64,000 nucleotides of DNA from Lentzea californiensis (GTDB lineage Bacteria > Actinomycetota > Actinomycetes > Mycobacteriales > Pseudonocardiaceae), in assembly GCF_024648825.1 (NCBI RefSeq), contig NZ_JANBBE010000008.1, forward strand, positions 248,001-312,000. Reading direction: 5' to 3'. This document shows positions 24,274 to 32,298 of the stretch, one piece after another. The translations under genes were made by a program, and so were the position numbers. The notes under the pieces are model-generated. The model did no database searches, was not told the origin of the DNA, and was given only the letters and a program-made list of their open reading frames with translations. How positions within the stretch are numbered: position 1 is the first letter of the stretch; each line of letters begins with the position of its first letter.

Positions 24274-24747
24274 ATGAACGTCCGCAAGAAGGCAATCGCC
24301 GCCGTGGCCGCCTGCGTGCTGGCCACCCCCGTCGTCGCCGCCGCTGGTGCCACCGCGAAGCCCAATTACGACACGGCACTCGTCGGCCGCTGGGACCTCA
24401 CCGTCACCATCCACATCGAGGAACCCCCGCTGCTCACACCACTGTTCTGCGACTTCACCGCCGACTACCAGCTGCACTGCGAGACCAAGCCGGGTTACCC
24501 CGACCACCTCGAGGGCCGGGGGATCTGGACGATGGCCAAGGACGGCCAGTTCAGCTTCTGGATCACGCACCACGCCCACCGCGACGCGAACGGCAACCCG
24601 GTCGGCTCGATCAACGCGAGCCATCTCGGCAAGATCAGCACCAACAAGAAGAAGTTCAACACCAAGGCGCACACCTACATCGACATGAACGACGGCACCC
24701 CGTGGCAGGGCCCCGTCGACATCGAGGGCGCCGCGTTCCGCATCTGA
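24274..24747 (+). CDS. Secreted small beta-rich protein (family copy 3)
   Basis: The 157-aa protein has a clear signal peptide (MNVRKKAIAAVAACVLATPV, cleavage near GATA). The mature part holds ALVGRWDLTVTI, GRGIWTMAKDGQFSFWITHH and MNDGTPWQGPVDIEGAAFRI. The order VGRW - GxWxxxxxxFSF - DGT - I.G matches the proteins at 13134 and 20704, although with an insertion containing two Cys. ATG at 24274 has GGAGG nine bases upstream. Function unknown. It is the third member of this family within 12 kb. Confidence 0.75.
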   Translation: MNVRKKAIAAVAACVLATPVVAAAGATAKPNYDTALVGRWDLTVTIHIEEPPLLTPLFCDFTADYQLHCETKPGYPDHLEGRGIWTMAKDGQFSFWITHHAHRDANGNPVGSINASHLGKISTNKKKFNTKAHTYIDMNDGTPWQGPVDIEGAAFRI

Positions 24748-24758
24748 GCCTCCACCCC

Positions 24759-24791
24759 AGAAGGCCCCTCGCAATCCGCGAGGGGCCTTCT
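24759..24791. terminator. Terminator after secreted protein gene
   Basis: A 14-bp perfect stem (AGAAGGCCCCTCGC and complement) with a five-base loop directly follows the stop at 24747. Confidence 0.8.
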
Positions 24792-24810
24792 GACGTACTG
24801 GGAACGAGCA

Positions 24811-24843
24811 CCGAGGCCCCAGGCGGATCGCCTGGGGCCTCGG
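24811..24843. terminator. Terminator of the second exporter gene
   Basis: A second hairpin, a 15-bp perfect stem (CCGAGGCCCCAGGCG and complement) with a three-base loop, lies just past the minus-strand stop at 24863. Confidence 0.8.
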
Positions 24844-24862
24844 GGTTTCCAGCTGGGAAGAA

Positions 24863-26611
24863 CTACGCCTTCGCGGTCTCCTCGGAACCCTCCTCAGAGG
24901 CTTCCTCGGCCGGCGCGCCCCACTCCTCCTGCTTCAGCCAGCGAGGCAGGAAGGAGGCGAGCAGCAGCGCCAGGGCGGCGAAGCCGAAGCCGACGTACAG
25001 CGTGGTGCGGAACGCGTCCGTGAAGGACTGGCCCGCCGCCTCGTGCGTGTACTTGTCGGCGATCGCCTTGGCCTGCGGGTCGTTCTGGACCGCCGCGCAC
25101 GCCGCCGCGTCCGGCTTGCCACCCAACGTGGTGGCGGCACAGGACTGGAAGGCACCCGCGAGCTCGGTGGCCTTGGCGTCGGCGACACCGGCGGCCACCA
25201 GTTCCTGGCGGACCTGCGGTGCCAGCGACTCCGCGTTGCTCGCGCCGTTGGAGGCCAGCGGAGCGAAGAACGCCAGAGTCACGATCGAGATGCCGACCGC
25301 GAAACCGAGCTGCTGCTTCGTGTTGATCAGGCCGGATGCCGCACCCGCGTCCTCGTGCGGCACCTCCTGCAGTGCGAACAGCGCGATCGGGGTGGCGGTC
25401 ATGCCGAAGCCGAGACCGATCAGCAGCAGCCCGGGCACCAGGCCCCAGCTGGTGATGTCGGGGCTGATCGTCAGCAGCATCACCGCGACACCCACGGCGA
25501 TCACGACGGCACCGACCTGCAGGACGGCGCGGCCGAACTTCGGCACCAGCGCGATGACCGAGGCCGACGCGGTGATGAAGGCACCGACGCAGAACGCCAG
25601 CAGCGTGACACCGGTCCGCAGCGGCGAGAAGCCGAGACCCTCCTGCAGGAACAGGTAGAGCGCCAGCATGAACATGCCGGTGAAGCTGAACATGCCCAGC
25701 ATCAGCGCGAGGGCCGCGGAGAAGCTGCGGGACTTGAACAGGCTCAGCGGCACGAGCGGCATGCCGTCCTTGCGCTGCTTGGCGCGCTCGTAGGCGACGA
25801 AGCCGATGAAGCCGACCACGGAGGCGGCCATCAGCACGAAGCCCCACGCCGGCCAGTCCATCTCACGGCCGAAGGTCAGCGGGAACAGCAGGGCAGTGAG
25901 GCTCAGCGTCGCGATGACGACACCGATCAGGTCGAGCCTGATGCGGCTCGGCGCCTTCGACTCGTTGATGTACTTCCAGCCGAGGACGTAGCCGATGATG
26001 CCGATCGGGACGTTGACCAGGAAGATCGTCCGCCATCCCCAGTCGAAGATGTTCGCGGCGACGAGCACGCCACCGACGAGCGGTGCGATCGTTGCGGCGA
26101 GACCACCGATGGTGCCCTGGATGGCGAAGACCGCGCCCTTCTCCTTGTCGGGGAAGGTGACGTGGATGATCGACATGACCTGCGGGACCATCAGACCGGC
26201 CGCGAGACCCTGCGCGAGGCGGGAGGCCACGAGCATCTCGGGGTTGGTGGCGATACCGCACAGGAACGACGTGACGACGAAGCCGAGCACGCCGAGCTGG
26301 AACATCTTGCGACGTCCGTAGATGTCGCCGAGACGGCCACCGGTGATCAGTGTGAGCGCGAACGCGAACACGTAACCGGCGGTGATCCACTGCAGCTGCA
26401 CGAAGCTCGCGCCCATGCCGTGCTGGATCGCGGGAAGCGCGACGTTGACGATGCTGCCGTCCAGCATGTCCATGAACGTCGCGACGGTCATGATGATGAA
26501 CGCGATCCAGCGACGCGGATCGGCCGCCGGCGCGTCAACGACCGGAGCCGCCTGCGCGCCGGCAGTCGCCGACGGCGACTCCAGGTCGTGGTTGGTGTTG
26601 GTGGAGGTCAC
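24863..26611 (-). CDS. MFS drug exporter, DHA2 family, with extended loop
   Basis: The 582-aa protein shows the DHA2 features MLDGSIVNVALPAI, GGRLGDIYGRRK and TIGGLAATIAPLVGGVLV. Fourteen or so membrane segments are visible. Between the last two there is an extracytoplasmic loop of about 100 residues containing three Cys, as in other long actinobacterial DHA2 pumps. It is probably a second export or resistance pump of the cluster. Two 10-bp copies of TGCCGGTCGA lie in its 5' region. Confidence 0.9.
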   Translation of the reverse strand: MTSTNTNHDLESPSATAGAQAAPVVDAPAADPRRWIAFIIMTVATFMDMLDGSIVNVALPAIQHGMGASFVQLQWITAGYVFAFALTLITGGRLGDIYGRRKMFQLGVLGFVVTSFLCGIATNPEMLVASRLAQGLAAGLMVPQVMSIIHVTFPDKEKGAVFAIQGTIGGLAATIAPLVGGVLVAANIFDWGWRTIFLVNVPIGIIGYVLGWKYINESKAPSRIRLDLIGVVIATLSLTALLFPLTFGREMDWPAWGFVLMAASVVGFIGFVAYERAKQRKDGMPLVPLSLFKSRSFSAALALMLGMFSFTGMFMLALYLFLQEGLGFSPLRTGVTLLAFCVGAFITASASVIALVPKFGRAVLQVGAVVIAVGVAVMLLTISPDITSWGLVPGLLLIGLGFGMTATPIALFALQEVPHEDAGAASGLINTKQQLGFAVGISIVTLAFFAPLASNGASNAESLAPQVRQELVAAGVADAKATELAGAFQSCAATTLGGKPDAAACAAVQNDPQAKAIADKYTHEAAGQSFTDAFRTTLYVGFGFAALALLLASFLPRWLKQEEWGAPAEEASEEGSEETAKA

Positions 26612-26683
26612 GATTTCTCCTCAGAGGACTTGATTTCGCTGCGCACGACAGGCGATGGCTCAGGACTACTCGGTGTGGCGGAA

Positions 26684-26740
26684 TGCCGGTCGAGTTGAAC
26701 GAGGTCCCACCTCCTGCCTGAAAAAACGACTGCCGGTCGA
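26684..26740. repeat. Two direct copies of TGCCGGTCGA upstream of the exporter
   Basis: TGCCGGTCGA occurs at 26684-26693 and 26731-26740, in the 247-bp region upstream of the minus-strand exporter gene. On the transcribed strand they read TCGACCGGCA, similar to the TCGACCG units of the SARP-type sites. They may be regulator sites. No other gene is seen between 26612 and 26858. Confidence 0.4.
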
Positions 26741-26811
26741 TGCCCCCCAGGGTGATCCCCTCCGCTTGAGTCCCGGTCAGGTCGCGGCGGAGCGTTTCGG
26801 GCGCATGCCGA

Positions 26812-26846
26812 AGGCCCTGGTGCCGGGGAGGTGGGCACCAGGGCCT
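26812..26846 (-). terminator. Terminator of the flavin monooxygenase operon
   Basis: A 13-bp perfect stem (AGGCCCTGGTGCC and complement) with a nine-base loop lies 13 bp past the minus-strand stop at 26859. Confidence 0.75.
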
Positions 26847-26858
26847 GTCGATTCCGGG

Positions 26859-27938
26859 TCAGCCGTACAGCGACGCCGGATAGGTGCGCACGGACGCGGT
26901 CTCGTACCGCAGCGCGACGTGGCTGGAGCAGCTCACCACGTCACGCCAGAACCGTTGCAGCGCACCGCCTTCCGCGAGTCCACTGGTACCAGCGGCCCGC
27001 ACCAGGCCGCCGGCCGCGTCGACCAGCACCTCGGCCGCGTAGGCGACGTTGCGCTCGTTGCGCGCCATCGCGGCCGGGGTGAACTCGCGGTCGTCGAGCA
27101 CCTTGGCGTTCTGCTCCACGAGCAGCTTCGCCGACTCGATCTGGCCCGACGCGCGGACCAGGTCGACCGCGGACGTCACGGACTGCTTCTTCCCCGACAG
27201 CACCGCGACGCACGCGTCAAGTGCCCCCATCGCCGCACCGACGGCCGGAGCGGCGAACGTGAGGCCGCCGACCGCCTGGAACGGGACGTTGTGGCTCGGC
27301 ACCGGGGACCAGCTGGTGCCGGTGATGAGATCCGCCCGGTCGAACGAGAGGTGCGACGGCACGAAGACGTCGTCCACCACGACGGAGTGGCTGCTGGTGG
27401 CCTTCATGCCGACGCTGTCCCACGTTTCGAGGACGGTGAAGTCCTTGCGCGGCAGCGCGAAGAAGCGGCCTTCGGCACCGATCATCCCGCACAGCAACGC
27501 CCAGTCGGCGAAGTCCACACCGCTGACGTAGGCCCACCGGCCGCTGAGCCGGTGCCCTCCGTCCACGACGGCGCCCTTGCCCATGGGCGGCTGGCCGGTC
27601 ACGACGAACGTGTCCGGGCCGTCCGCCCAGATCTCGTCGTGGCCCTGCTGCGGCAACAACCCCGCGAACCGCGACGACAACGCCGACAGCGACGCGCACC
27701 ACGCCGTGGCCGAACAGCCCTGGCCCACGGTGAGGACGGCCTCGGTCAGTTCCGCGAAGGACCCTTGCGAGCCACCACGTGCGGCGGCGACGAAGTGCCG
27801 CGCGAACCCGGCTTCGCGCAGTGCCTCCACGACCTCGGGAGCCAGCCTGCGGGTGGCGTCGGCCTCGGCCGCGTGTTCCGCGGCGATCAGCTTCACCTTC
27901 TCCGCGGCTGCGGCCAGCCCGGTGTTTTGAGCAGTCAC
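26859..27938 (-). CDS. Group D flavin-dependent monooxygenase (acyl-CoA dehydrogenase fold)
   Basis: The 359-aa protein has the acyl-CoA dehydrogenase fold, but in the form seen in two-component flavin monooxygenases such as HsaA and ActVA-ORF5: LREAGFARHFVAAARGG, VGQGCSATAWCASL, GRWAYVSGVDFADW and WDSVGMKATSSHSVVVDDVF. Such enzymes hydroxylate aromatic or polyketide substrates with reduced flavin made by a separate reductase. No flavin reductase gene is adjacent; the WrbA-like protein at 5705 is one candidate. It follows the SnoaL-like gene by 21 bp in the same operon. Confidence 0.85.
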   Translation of the reverse strand: MTAQNTGLAAAAEKVKLIAAEHAAEADATRRLAPEVVEALREAGFARHFVAAARGGSQGSFAELTEAVLTVGQGCSATAWCASLSALSSRFAGLLPQQGHDEIWADGPDTFVVTGQPPMGKGAVVDGGHRLSGRWAYVSGVDFADWALLCGMIGAEGRFFALPRKDFTVLETWDSVGMKATSSHSVVVDDVFVPSHLSFDRADLITGTSWSPVPSHNVPFQAVGGLTFAAPAVGAAMGALDACVAVLSGKKQSVTSAVDLVRASGQIESAKLLVEQNAKVLDDREFTPAAMARNERNVAYAAEVLVDAAGGLVRAAGTSGLAEGGALQRFWRDVVSCSSHVALRYETASVRTYPASLYG

Positions 27939-27959
27939 CTCGTCACCTCCTGATGAGCT

Positions 27960-28385
27960 TCACGCAGCCTGAACAGGCAGGTCGCGGTGAATCGTGCGGG
28001 ACTTGGTGTAGAGCTTCCCGTCGATGCGCACGAGCACGTCCTCGATGGAGAAGGTCGGCTCGAAGCTGACCACGCCCTCGGCGGTCGTGCGGGTGACGAG
28101 CGACGCGTAGCTGACGTTCAGGGTGTTCTCATCGACCTCTTCGATCAGGTAGTGGTCGTTCCAGTGCCGCACGGCGACGCCCTTGTAACGGGGCAGCGCG
28201 GCGCTGGCGCCGGCGATCAGGGCCGCCCGGCCCTCGACCTTCTCGCTCCGGTGGGCGTGGTCGGTGACCCCGTCCTCGGTGAACGTCTGGGCGTAGCCCT
28301 CCACGTCCAGCGCGTCGAGCAGCCGCATCTGCTGGGCGTAGAACGTCTGGACCTCGATGTGGACCGCAACATTGACTGGGGGCAC
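27960..28385 (-). CDS. SnoaL/NTF2-like protein
   Basis: The 141-aa protein has the cone-shaped NTF2 fold pattern of SnoaL-type proteins: a long N-terminal helix (TFYAQQMRLLDALDVEGYAQ), TFTEDGVTDH, GRAALIAGA, then beta strands ending VRIDGKLYTKSRTIHRD. Family members include polyketide cyclases, hydroxylases and ring-hydroxylating dioxygenase small subunits. GTG at 28385 has GAGGAG five bases upstream. It is the first gene of the operon with the flavin monooxygenase, which suggests the two act on the same intermediate. Confidence 0.8.
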   Translation of the reverse strand: MPPVNVAVHIEVQTFYAQQMRLLDALDVEGYAQTFTEDGVTDHAHRSEKVEGRAALIAGASAALPRYKGVAVRHWNDHYLIEEVDENTLNVSYASLVTRTTAEGVVSFEPTFSIEDVLVRIDGKLYTKSRTIHRDLPVQAA

Positions 28386-28463
28386 GACAACTCCTCGGTC
28401 TGCCGGTTTCGCTACCCGCGAATATGGGTGCGCCCGCTGGACATCCGGTCGAGCCGTCCTGGT

Positions 28464-28506
28464 TCGACCGCGGTTCCAGGTGAGGTTGAGACGAACCAGG
28501 CACGGT
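28464..28506 (+). promoter_or_regulatory. SARP-type repeats before the SRPBCC gene
   Basis: TCGACCG (28464-28470) and TTGAGAC (28486-28492) start 22 bp apart, with a weaker TCCAGGT unit midway (28475). Eight bases separate the last repeat from CACGGT (28501-28506), a weak -10. The layout matches the sites at 15814 and 21200. Confidence 0.4.
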
Positions 28507-28547
28507 CTTGCGAGACATCTCCCTTTCTATTTCGCGAGGAGGGCCAC

Positions 28548-29030
28548 ATGGCCTCAACTCCCGATGTCGCCAAGTCGGTGACGGTCGAGGCGACGATCGA
28601 GCAGGCGTTCGCGATCTTCGCGTCGAAGCCGATCGAGTGGTGGCCGGAGTCGCACGTGTTCGTGAAGGACCGGCAGGCCATCACGATCGAACCGTTCGTC
28701 GGCGGGCGCTACTTCGAGCGCGGCGCGGACGGCGAGGAGATCGCCTGGGGCACCATCACCGAGTGGGACCCGCCGAAGCGCCTCGTCATGACGTGGCGGG
28801 TCGGCCCCTACTGGCAGCCGATCTTCGACGACGAGAAGGCCTCGTTCATCAAGGTGGACTTCGAGGTCGTCGGCCCGACGACGACGAAGGTCACGCTGAC
28901 CCACGCCGACCTGCACCGCCACGGCGACATCGCCGAGGGCATCCACAAGGCGCTGGACGGTCCTTCGCCCGGCGAGACGCTGGAGACGTACGCCCGCGTC
29001 ATCGAGAAGCACATCCCGAAGGCCGCCTGA
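28548..29030 (+). CDS. SRPBCC / AHSA1-like protein
   Basis: The 160-aa protein starts KSVTVEATIEQAFAIFASKP and continues GGRYFERGADGEEIAWGTI, WDPPKRLVMTWRVG and TKVTLTHADLHRHG, the pattern of the AHSA1 branch of the START/SRPBCC superfamily. These proteins bind hydrophobic ligands. In polyketide clusters relatives are cyclases or aromatases, elsewhere stress or binding proteins. ATG at 28548 has a GAGGAGG ribosome binding site. It is divergent from the SnoaL-like operon and monocistronic. Confidence 0.82.
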   Translation: MASTPDVAKSVTVEATIEQAFAIFASKPIEWWPESHVFVKDRQAITIEPFVGGRYFERGADGEEIAWGTITEWDPPKRLVMTWRVGPYWQPIFDDEKASFIKVDFEVVGPTTTKVTLTHADLHRHGDIAEGIHKALDGPSPGETLETYARVIEKHIPKAA

Positions 29031-29057
29031 GAGCCCGGAATCTCTCAGGCGCACAAA

Positions 29058-29097
29058 AAGGAACGGCCGCCCCAAGCCTCCGGGGCGGCCGTTCCTT
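29058..29097. terminator. Bidirectional terminator
   Basis: A 16-bp perfect stem (AAGGAACGGCCGCCCC and complement) with an eight-base loop lies between the convergent stops at 29030 and 29107. Confidence 0.85.
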
Positions 29098-29106
29098 CGT
29101 GCGTTG

Positions 29107-29373
29107 CTAGGCGCCGAGCTCGATCGCCTCGTCGTGCGTGCGGTCGACGACGTTCTTGACGTCCACGACCCGGCCGAGCTGCTTGATCAGCTGGACGACG
29201 GTGCGTCCCGGCTGCAGGTCGACGATGACGTCCAGGCGGGAGAGGTCACCCCGTTCGGCCGGCGCGAGGCTCAGCGACTCGACGTCGACGCCGCGGCTGG
29301 AGAACAGCACGACGATCCGTGCCAGCGCGCCCGGTTCGTTGCGCAGGAGAAGGGAAAGCGAATGTCTGGTCAT
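29107..29373 (-). CDS. ilvN: Acetolactate synthase small subunit, short ACT-only form
   Basis: The 88-aa protein is a single ACT domain: HSLSLLLRNEPGALARIVVL, FSSRGVDVESLSLAP and LDVIVDLQPGRTVVQLIKQL. Usual actinobacterial IlvN is about 165-175 aa with a second C-terminal domain. Here only the ACT half exists, as in the short E. coli isozyme subunits. The ATG overlaps the ilvB stop by one base (TGATG), so translation is coupled. It should bind and activate the large subunit, and its response to valine may differ from the housekeeping form. Confidence 0.88.
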   Translation of the reverse strand: MTRHSLSLLLRNEPGALARIVVLFSSRGVDVESLSLAPAERGDLSRLDVIVDLQPGRTVVQLIKQLGRVVDVKNVVDRTHDEAIELGA

Positions 29374-31079
29374 CACTCTTCCTCGTCGAACAGGGGCCGG
29401 ATGCCCCGTGCGGCCATGATCTCGTCGTTGCCCGTGCCCGCGGCGACCATCGGCCAGACCAGGGCGTCCTGACCCACCACGAAGTCGACGACGACGGGCC
29501 GGTCGCGGACCGCCATCGCCTCCAGGATGGTCCCGTCCACTTCGGACTGGTCCTCGCACCGCAGCCCGACGCAGCCGAGCGCGTCGGCGAGCTTCACGAA
29601 GTCGGGGTGGCGCTGGTGGGTGCCGAGCCGGGTGTTGGAGTACCGGCCCTCGTAGAACAGGGTCTGCCACTGGCGGACCATGCCGAGGTTGCCGTTGTTG
29701 ATGATCGCGACCTTGATCGGGATGCCTTCGGCGGCACACGTCGCGAGTTCCTGGTTGGTCATCTGGAAGCAGCCGTCGCCGTCGATGGCCCACACCGTGC
29801 GGTCCGGTGCGCCGGTCTGCGCGCCCATCGCCGCCGGCACCGCGAAGCCCATCGTGCCCGCGCCGCCGGAGTTGATGAACGAGCCGGGGCGTTCGTACCT
29901 CACGTACTGCGCCGCCCACATCTGGTGCTGGCCGACACCCGCGGTGTAGATGGCCTCAGGACCCGCGAGCTTGCTGATGCGTTCGATCACGTACTGCGGC
30001 GCGAGCATGCCGTCCGCCGGCCAGTCGTAGCCGAGCGGGTAGGTCGTGACCAGGCCGCCGAGGTAGTTCCACCACTCCGTGAGGTCGGTTTTTCGCGTTA
30101 TCACCGCTGAGAGCGCTGCCATGACGTCGCGGCAGTCGCCGACGATGCCGACGTCCGCCTTGCGGTTCTTGGAGATCTCGGCGGGGTCGATGTCGGCGTG
30201 GATCACCGCGGCGTGCGGGGCGAACTCCGGCAGCAACCCGGTGACCCGGTCGTCGAACCGGGTTCCGAGCGCGATCAGCAGGTCGGCCCGCTGCAGTGCG
30301 GCGACCGCGGGCACCGTGCCGTGCATGCCGGGCATGCCCAGGTGCAGCGGGTGCGAGTCGGGGAACGCGCCACGGGCCATGAGCGTGGTGACGACCGGGA
30401 TCCCGGTCCTCTCCGCGAGTTTCCGGAGCTCCTGCGCCGCGCCGCTGCGGATCACGCCGCCGCCGACGTAGAACACCGGCCGCTTGGACGAACCGATGAG
30501 CTGGGCGGCGTTGCGGATCTGGACCGGCGAGAGCACCGGGCGCGGCGGCAGGGCGAGCTTCGGCGGTGTGTAGGTCGTGGCGGTGGCCAGCACGTCCTTG
30601 GGCAGGTCCACCAGCACCGGGCCCGGCCGCCCCGATGACGCGAGCATGAACGCCTCGGCGATCACCCGCGGAATGTCGGCCGGGTCGTGCACCTGAAAGC
30701 TGTGCTTGGTGATCGGCAGCGTGATGCTGCGGATGTCCGCCTCCTGGAAGGCGTCCGTCCCGATCACCGACCTCGCCACCTGGCCGGTGATCGCCACGAT
30801 CGGCACCGAGTCCATGTAGGCGTCCGCGAGCGGCGTCACGAGGTTCGTCGCTCCCGGCCCCGACGTCGCCATGCAGACGCCCACTCGTCCGGTCGCCTGC
30901 GCGTACCCCTGGGCGGCGTGCCCGGCGCCCTGTTCGTGCCGCACCAGCACGTGCCGGATCTTCGAGTCGTACAGCGGGTCGTACGCGGGCAGGATCGCCC
31001 CGCCCGGCATCCCGAAGATCACCTCGCAGCCGACGTCCTCGAGCGCCTTGATCAACGCACCTGCACCGGTGGTATCCAC
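29373..31079 (-). CDS. ilvB: Acetolactate synthase large subunit
   Basis: The 568-aa ThDP enzyme has catalytic Glu49 in VLVRHEQGAGHAAQGYA, CMATSGPGATNLVTPLAD, the regulatory-type FQEADIRSITLPITKHSF and the ThDP/Mg motif AIDGDGCFQMTNQELATCAA. It joins two pyruvates to 2-acetolactate, the first step to valine and leucine. GTG at 31079 has GGGAG five bases upstream. The gene is 19 bp downstream of the SARP gene and not followed by ilvC, so it looks like a pathway-specific copy that supplies precursor to the cluster. Confidence 0.93.
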   Translation of the reverse strand: MDTTGAGALIKALEDVGCEVIFGMPGGAILPAYDPLYDSKIRHVLVRHEQGAGHAAQGYAQATGRVGVCMATSGPGATNLVTPLADAYMDSVPIVAITGQVARSVIGTDAFQEADIRSITLPITKHSFQVHDPADIPRVIAEAFMLASSGRPGPVLVDLPKDVLATATTYTPPKLALPPRPVLSPVQIRNAAQLIGSSKRPVFYVGGGVIRSGAAQELRKLAERTGIPVVTTLMARGAFPDSHPLHLGMPGMHGTVPAVAALQRADLLIALGTRFDDRVTGLLPEFAPHAAVIHADIDPAEISKNRKADVGIVGDCRDVMAALSAVITRKTDLTEWWNYLGGLVTTYPLGYDWPADGMLAPQYVIERISKLAGPEAIYTAGVGQHQMWAAQYVRYERPGSFINSGGAGTMGFAVPAAMGAQTGAPDRTVWAIDGDGCFQMTNQELATCAAEGIPIKVAIINNGNLGMVRQWQTLFYEGRYSNTRLGTHQRHPDFVKLADALGCVGLRCEDQSEVDGTILEAMAVRDRPVVVDFVVGQDALVWPMVAAGTGNDEIMAARGIRPLFDEEE

Positions 31080-31098
31080 GGTTGCTCCCGAACGGATC

Positions 31099-31914
31099 TC
31101 AGCCCGCGAGCTGGCGCTCCAGCTGGCGGGGCGACAACGGCTTGTCGAGCGACGGCTCGGAGCTCAGGATCGCCCGCTGCAACTGACGCAGCCTTTCGGA
31201 CGGCTCAAGCCCCAGCTCCTCGATCAGCGTGTCGCGCAGCGACTGGTAGGCCTCCAGCGACTTCCACTGCCGTCCCGCCCGGTAGAGCGCGAGCATGTAC
31301 TGCGCACACAGGTTCTCGTGCATCGGGTGCTGCGCGGTGAGCACCGACAGCTCCGACAGCAGCGACTGGTGCTTGCCCAGCTGCAGGTCGGCCTCGATGC
31401 GGGTCTCCAGCACGCCGAGACGGCTCTCCTGCAACCGGGTGACCTCCATGCCGAGCCGGACGCCGATCTGCACGTCCACGAGCACCGGTCCGCGCCACAC
31501 CTCGGCGGCGCTGCGCAGCAACCTGCTGGCCGACTCCAGGTCGCCGATCTCGAACGCCCGCTGACCCGCACTCGCGAGCCGCTCGTAGCTGCGGACGTCG
31601 ACGCTCTCCGGCGGAACGTCCAGCATGTAGCCGCCGTAGCGGGTCACCAGGACGTTCTTCGCGACACCGGGACCCTCCCCCGGCATGGCCGCCTCGATGC
31701 GCCGGCGGACCTGCAGCACGTACGTCTGCAGAGTCGTGAGTGCGCTGCGTGGCGGTGTCATTCCCCAAAGCTCTTCGATCAACGTCGGGACCGTCACGAC
31801 GTGTCCTGCCTGCAGTCCGAGCAGCGAGAGCACCTGCCTGGGCTTCACCGCGCTCGGCGCGATCGAGACGCCGTTCTCCCGTGCCTCCAGCGGTCCAAGA
31901 ACCTTGATCTCCAT
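31099..31914 (-). CDS. SARP-family transcriptional activator
   Basis: The 271-aa protein has the SARP layout: an OmpR-like winged helix at the N-terminus (MEIKVLGPLEARENG, KPRQVLSLLGLQAGHVVTVP, LQTYVLQVRRRIEA, GGYMLDVP) followed by the BTAD helical domain (LGVLETRIEADLQLGKH, ENLCAQYMLALYRAGRQWKS). Family knowledge: SARPs activate antibiotic genes by binding direct repeats near the -35. ATG at 31914 has AGGGGAG five bases upstream; a longer frame reaching 32112 has no support. It is the first gene of an operon with ilvB-ilvN. Candidate targets are the 11-bp-spaced repeats at 15814, 21200, 24174 and 28464. Confidence 0.92.
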   Translation of the reverse strand: MEIKVLGPLEARENGVSIAPSAVKPRQVLSLLGLQAGHVVTVPTLIEELWGMTPPRSALTTLQTYVLQVRRRIEAAMPGEGPGVAKNVLVTRYGGYMLDVPPESVDVRSYERLASAGQRAFEIGDLESASRLLRSAAEVWRGPVLVDVQIGVRLGMEVTRLQESRLGVLETRIEADLQLGKHQSLLSELSVLTAQHPMHENLCAQYMLALYRAGRQWKSLEAYQSLRDTLIEELGLEPSERLRQLQRAILSSEPSLDKPLSPRQLERQLAG

Positions 31915-32298
31915 TGGAGCTCCCCTGCTCAGCGGCGGACGACTTGGTCGTGCCACCAAGTTCACCTGAGCGGGGCTATCGAACGCCACGTATGCGGGCA
32001 TGACTCTCAGATGGCGATCTACTGCGCCCGGCGTGAGATATTCATATACTCGGACGAACCCAAACCGTCCCGTCCGGTAATCGCACGAACACATGCCGTG
32101 ACCGTTAGCCACAAATACTCGTCCATTGGCGTGACATTGAGTGGCGAGTCAATGCGAGTTCACATTCTGAACCGATTCAGTTGCCGTCCCGAACTGCCTT
32201 CGCATGTCTAGTATTCGGCCTGGGCGCGCGTCGTGCGAGGTCTTTGACCGGCGTTGACTCCCAGATTTTGCTCTGGAGCGGTTGCTCTTGGGGGGCAC
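31915..32298. other. 384-bp AT-richer divergent intergenic region
   Basis: This region separates the divergent SARP and sensor kinase genes. It is visibly richer in A and T than its surroundings (for example around 32030-32060 and 32110-32220). I see no gene in it. A CTGAA-N4-TTCAG dyad lies at 32167-32180, and TATACT- or TAGTAT-like hexamers could serve as -10 elements. It is a likely site of pathway regulation. Confidence 0.5.
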
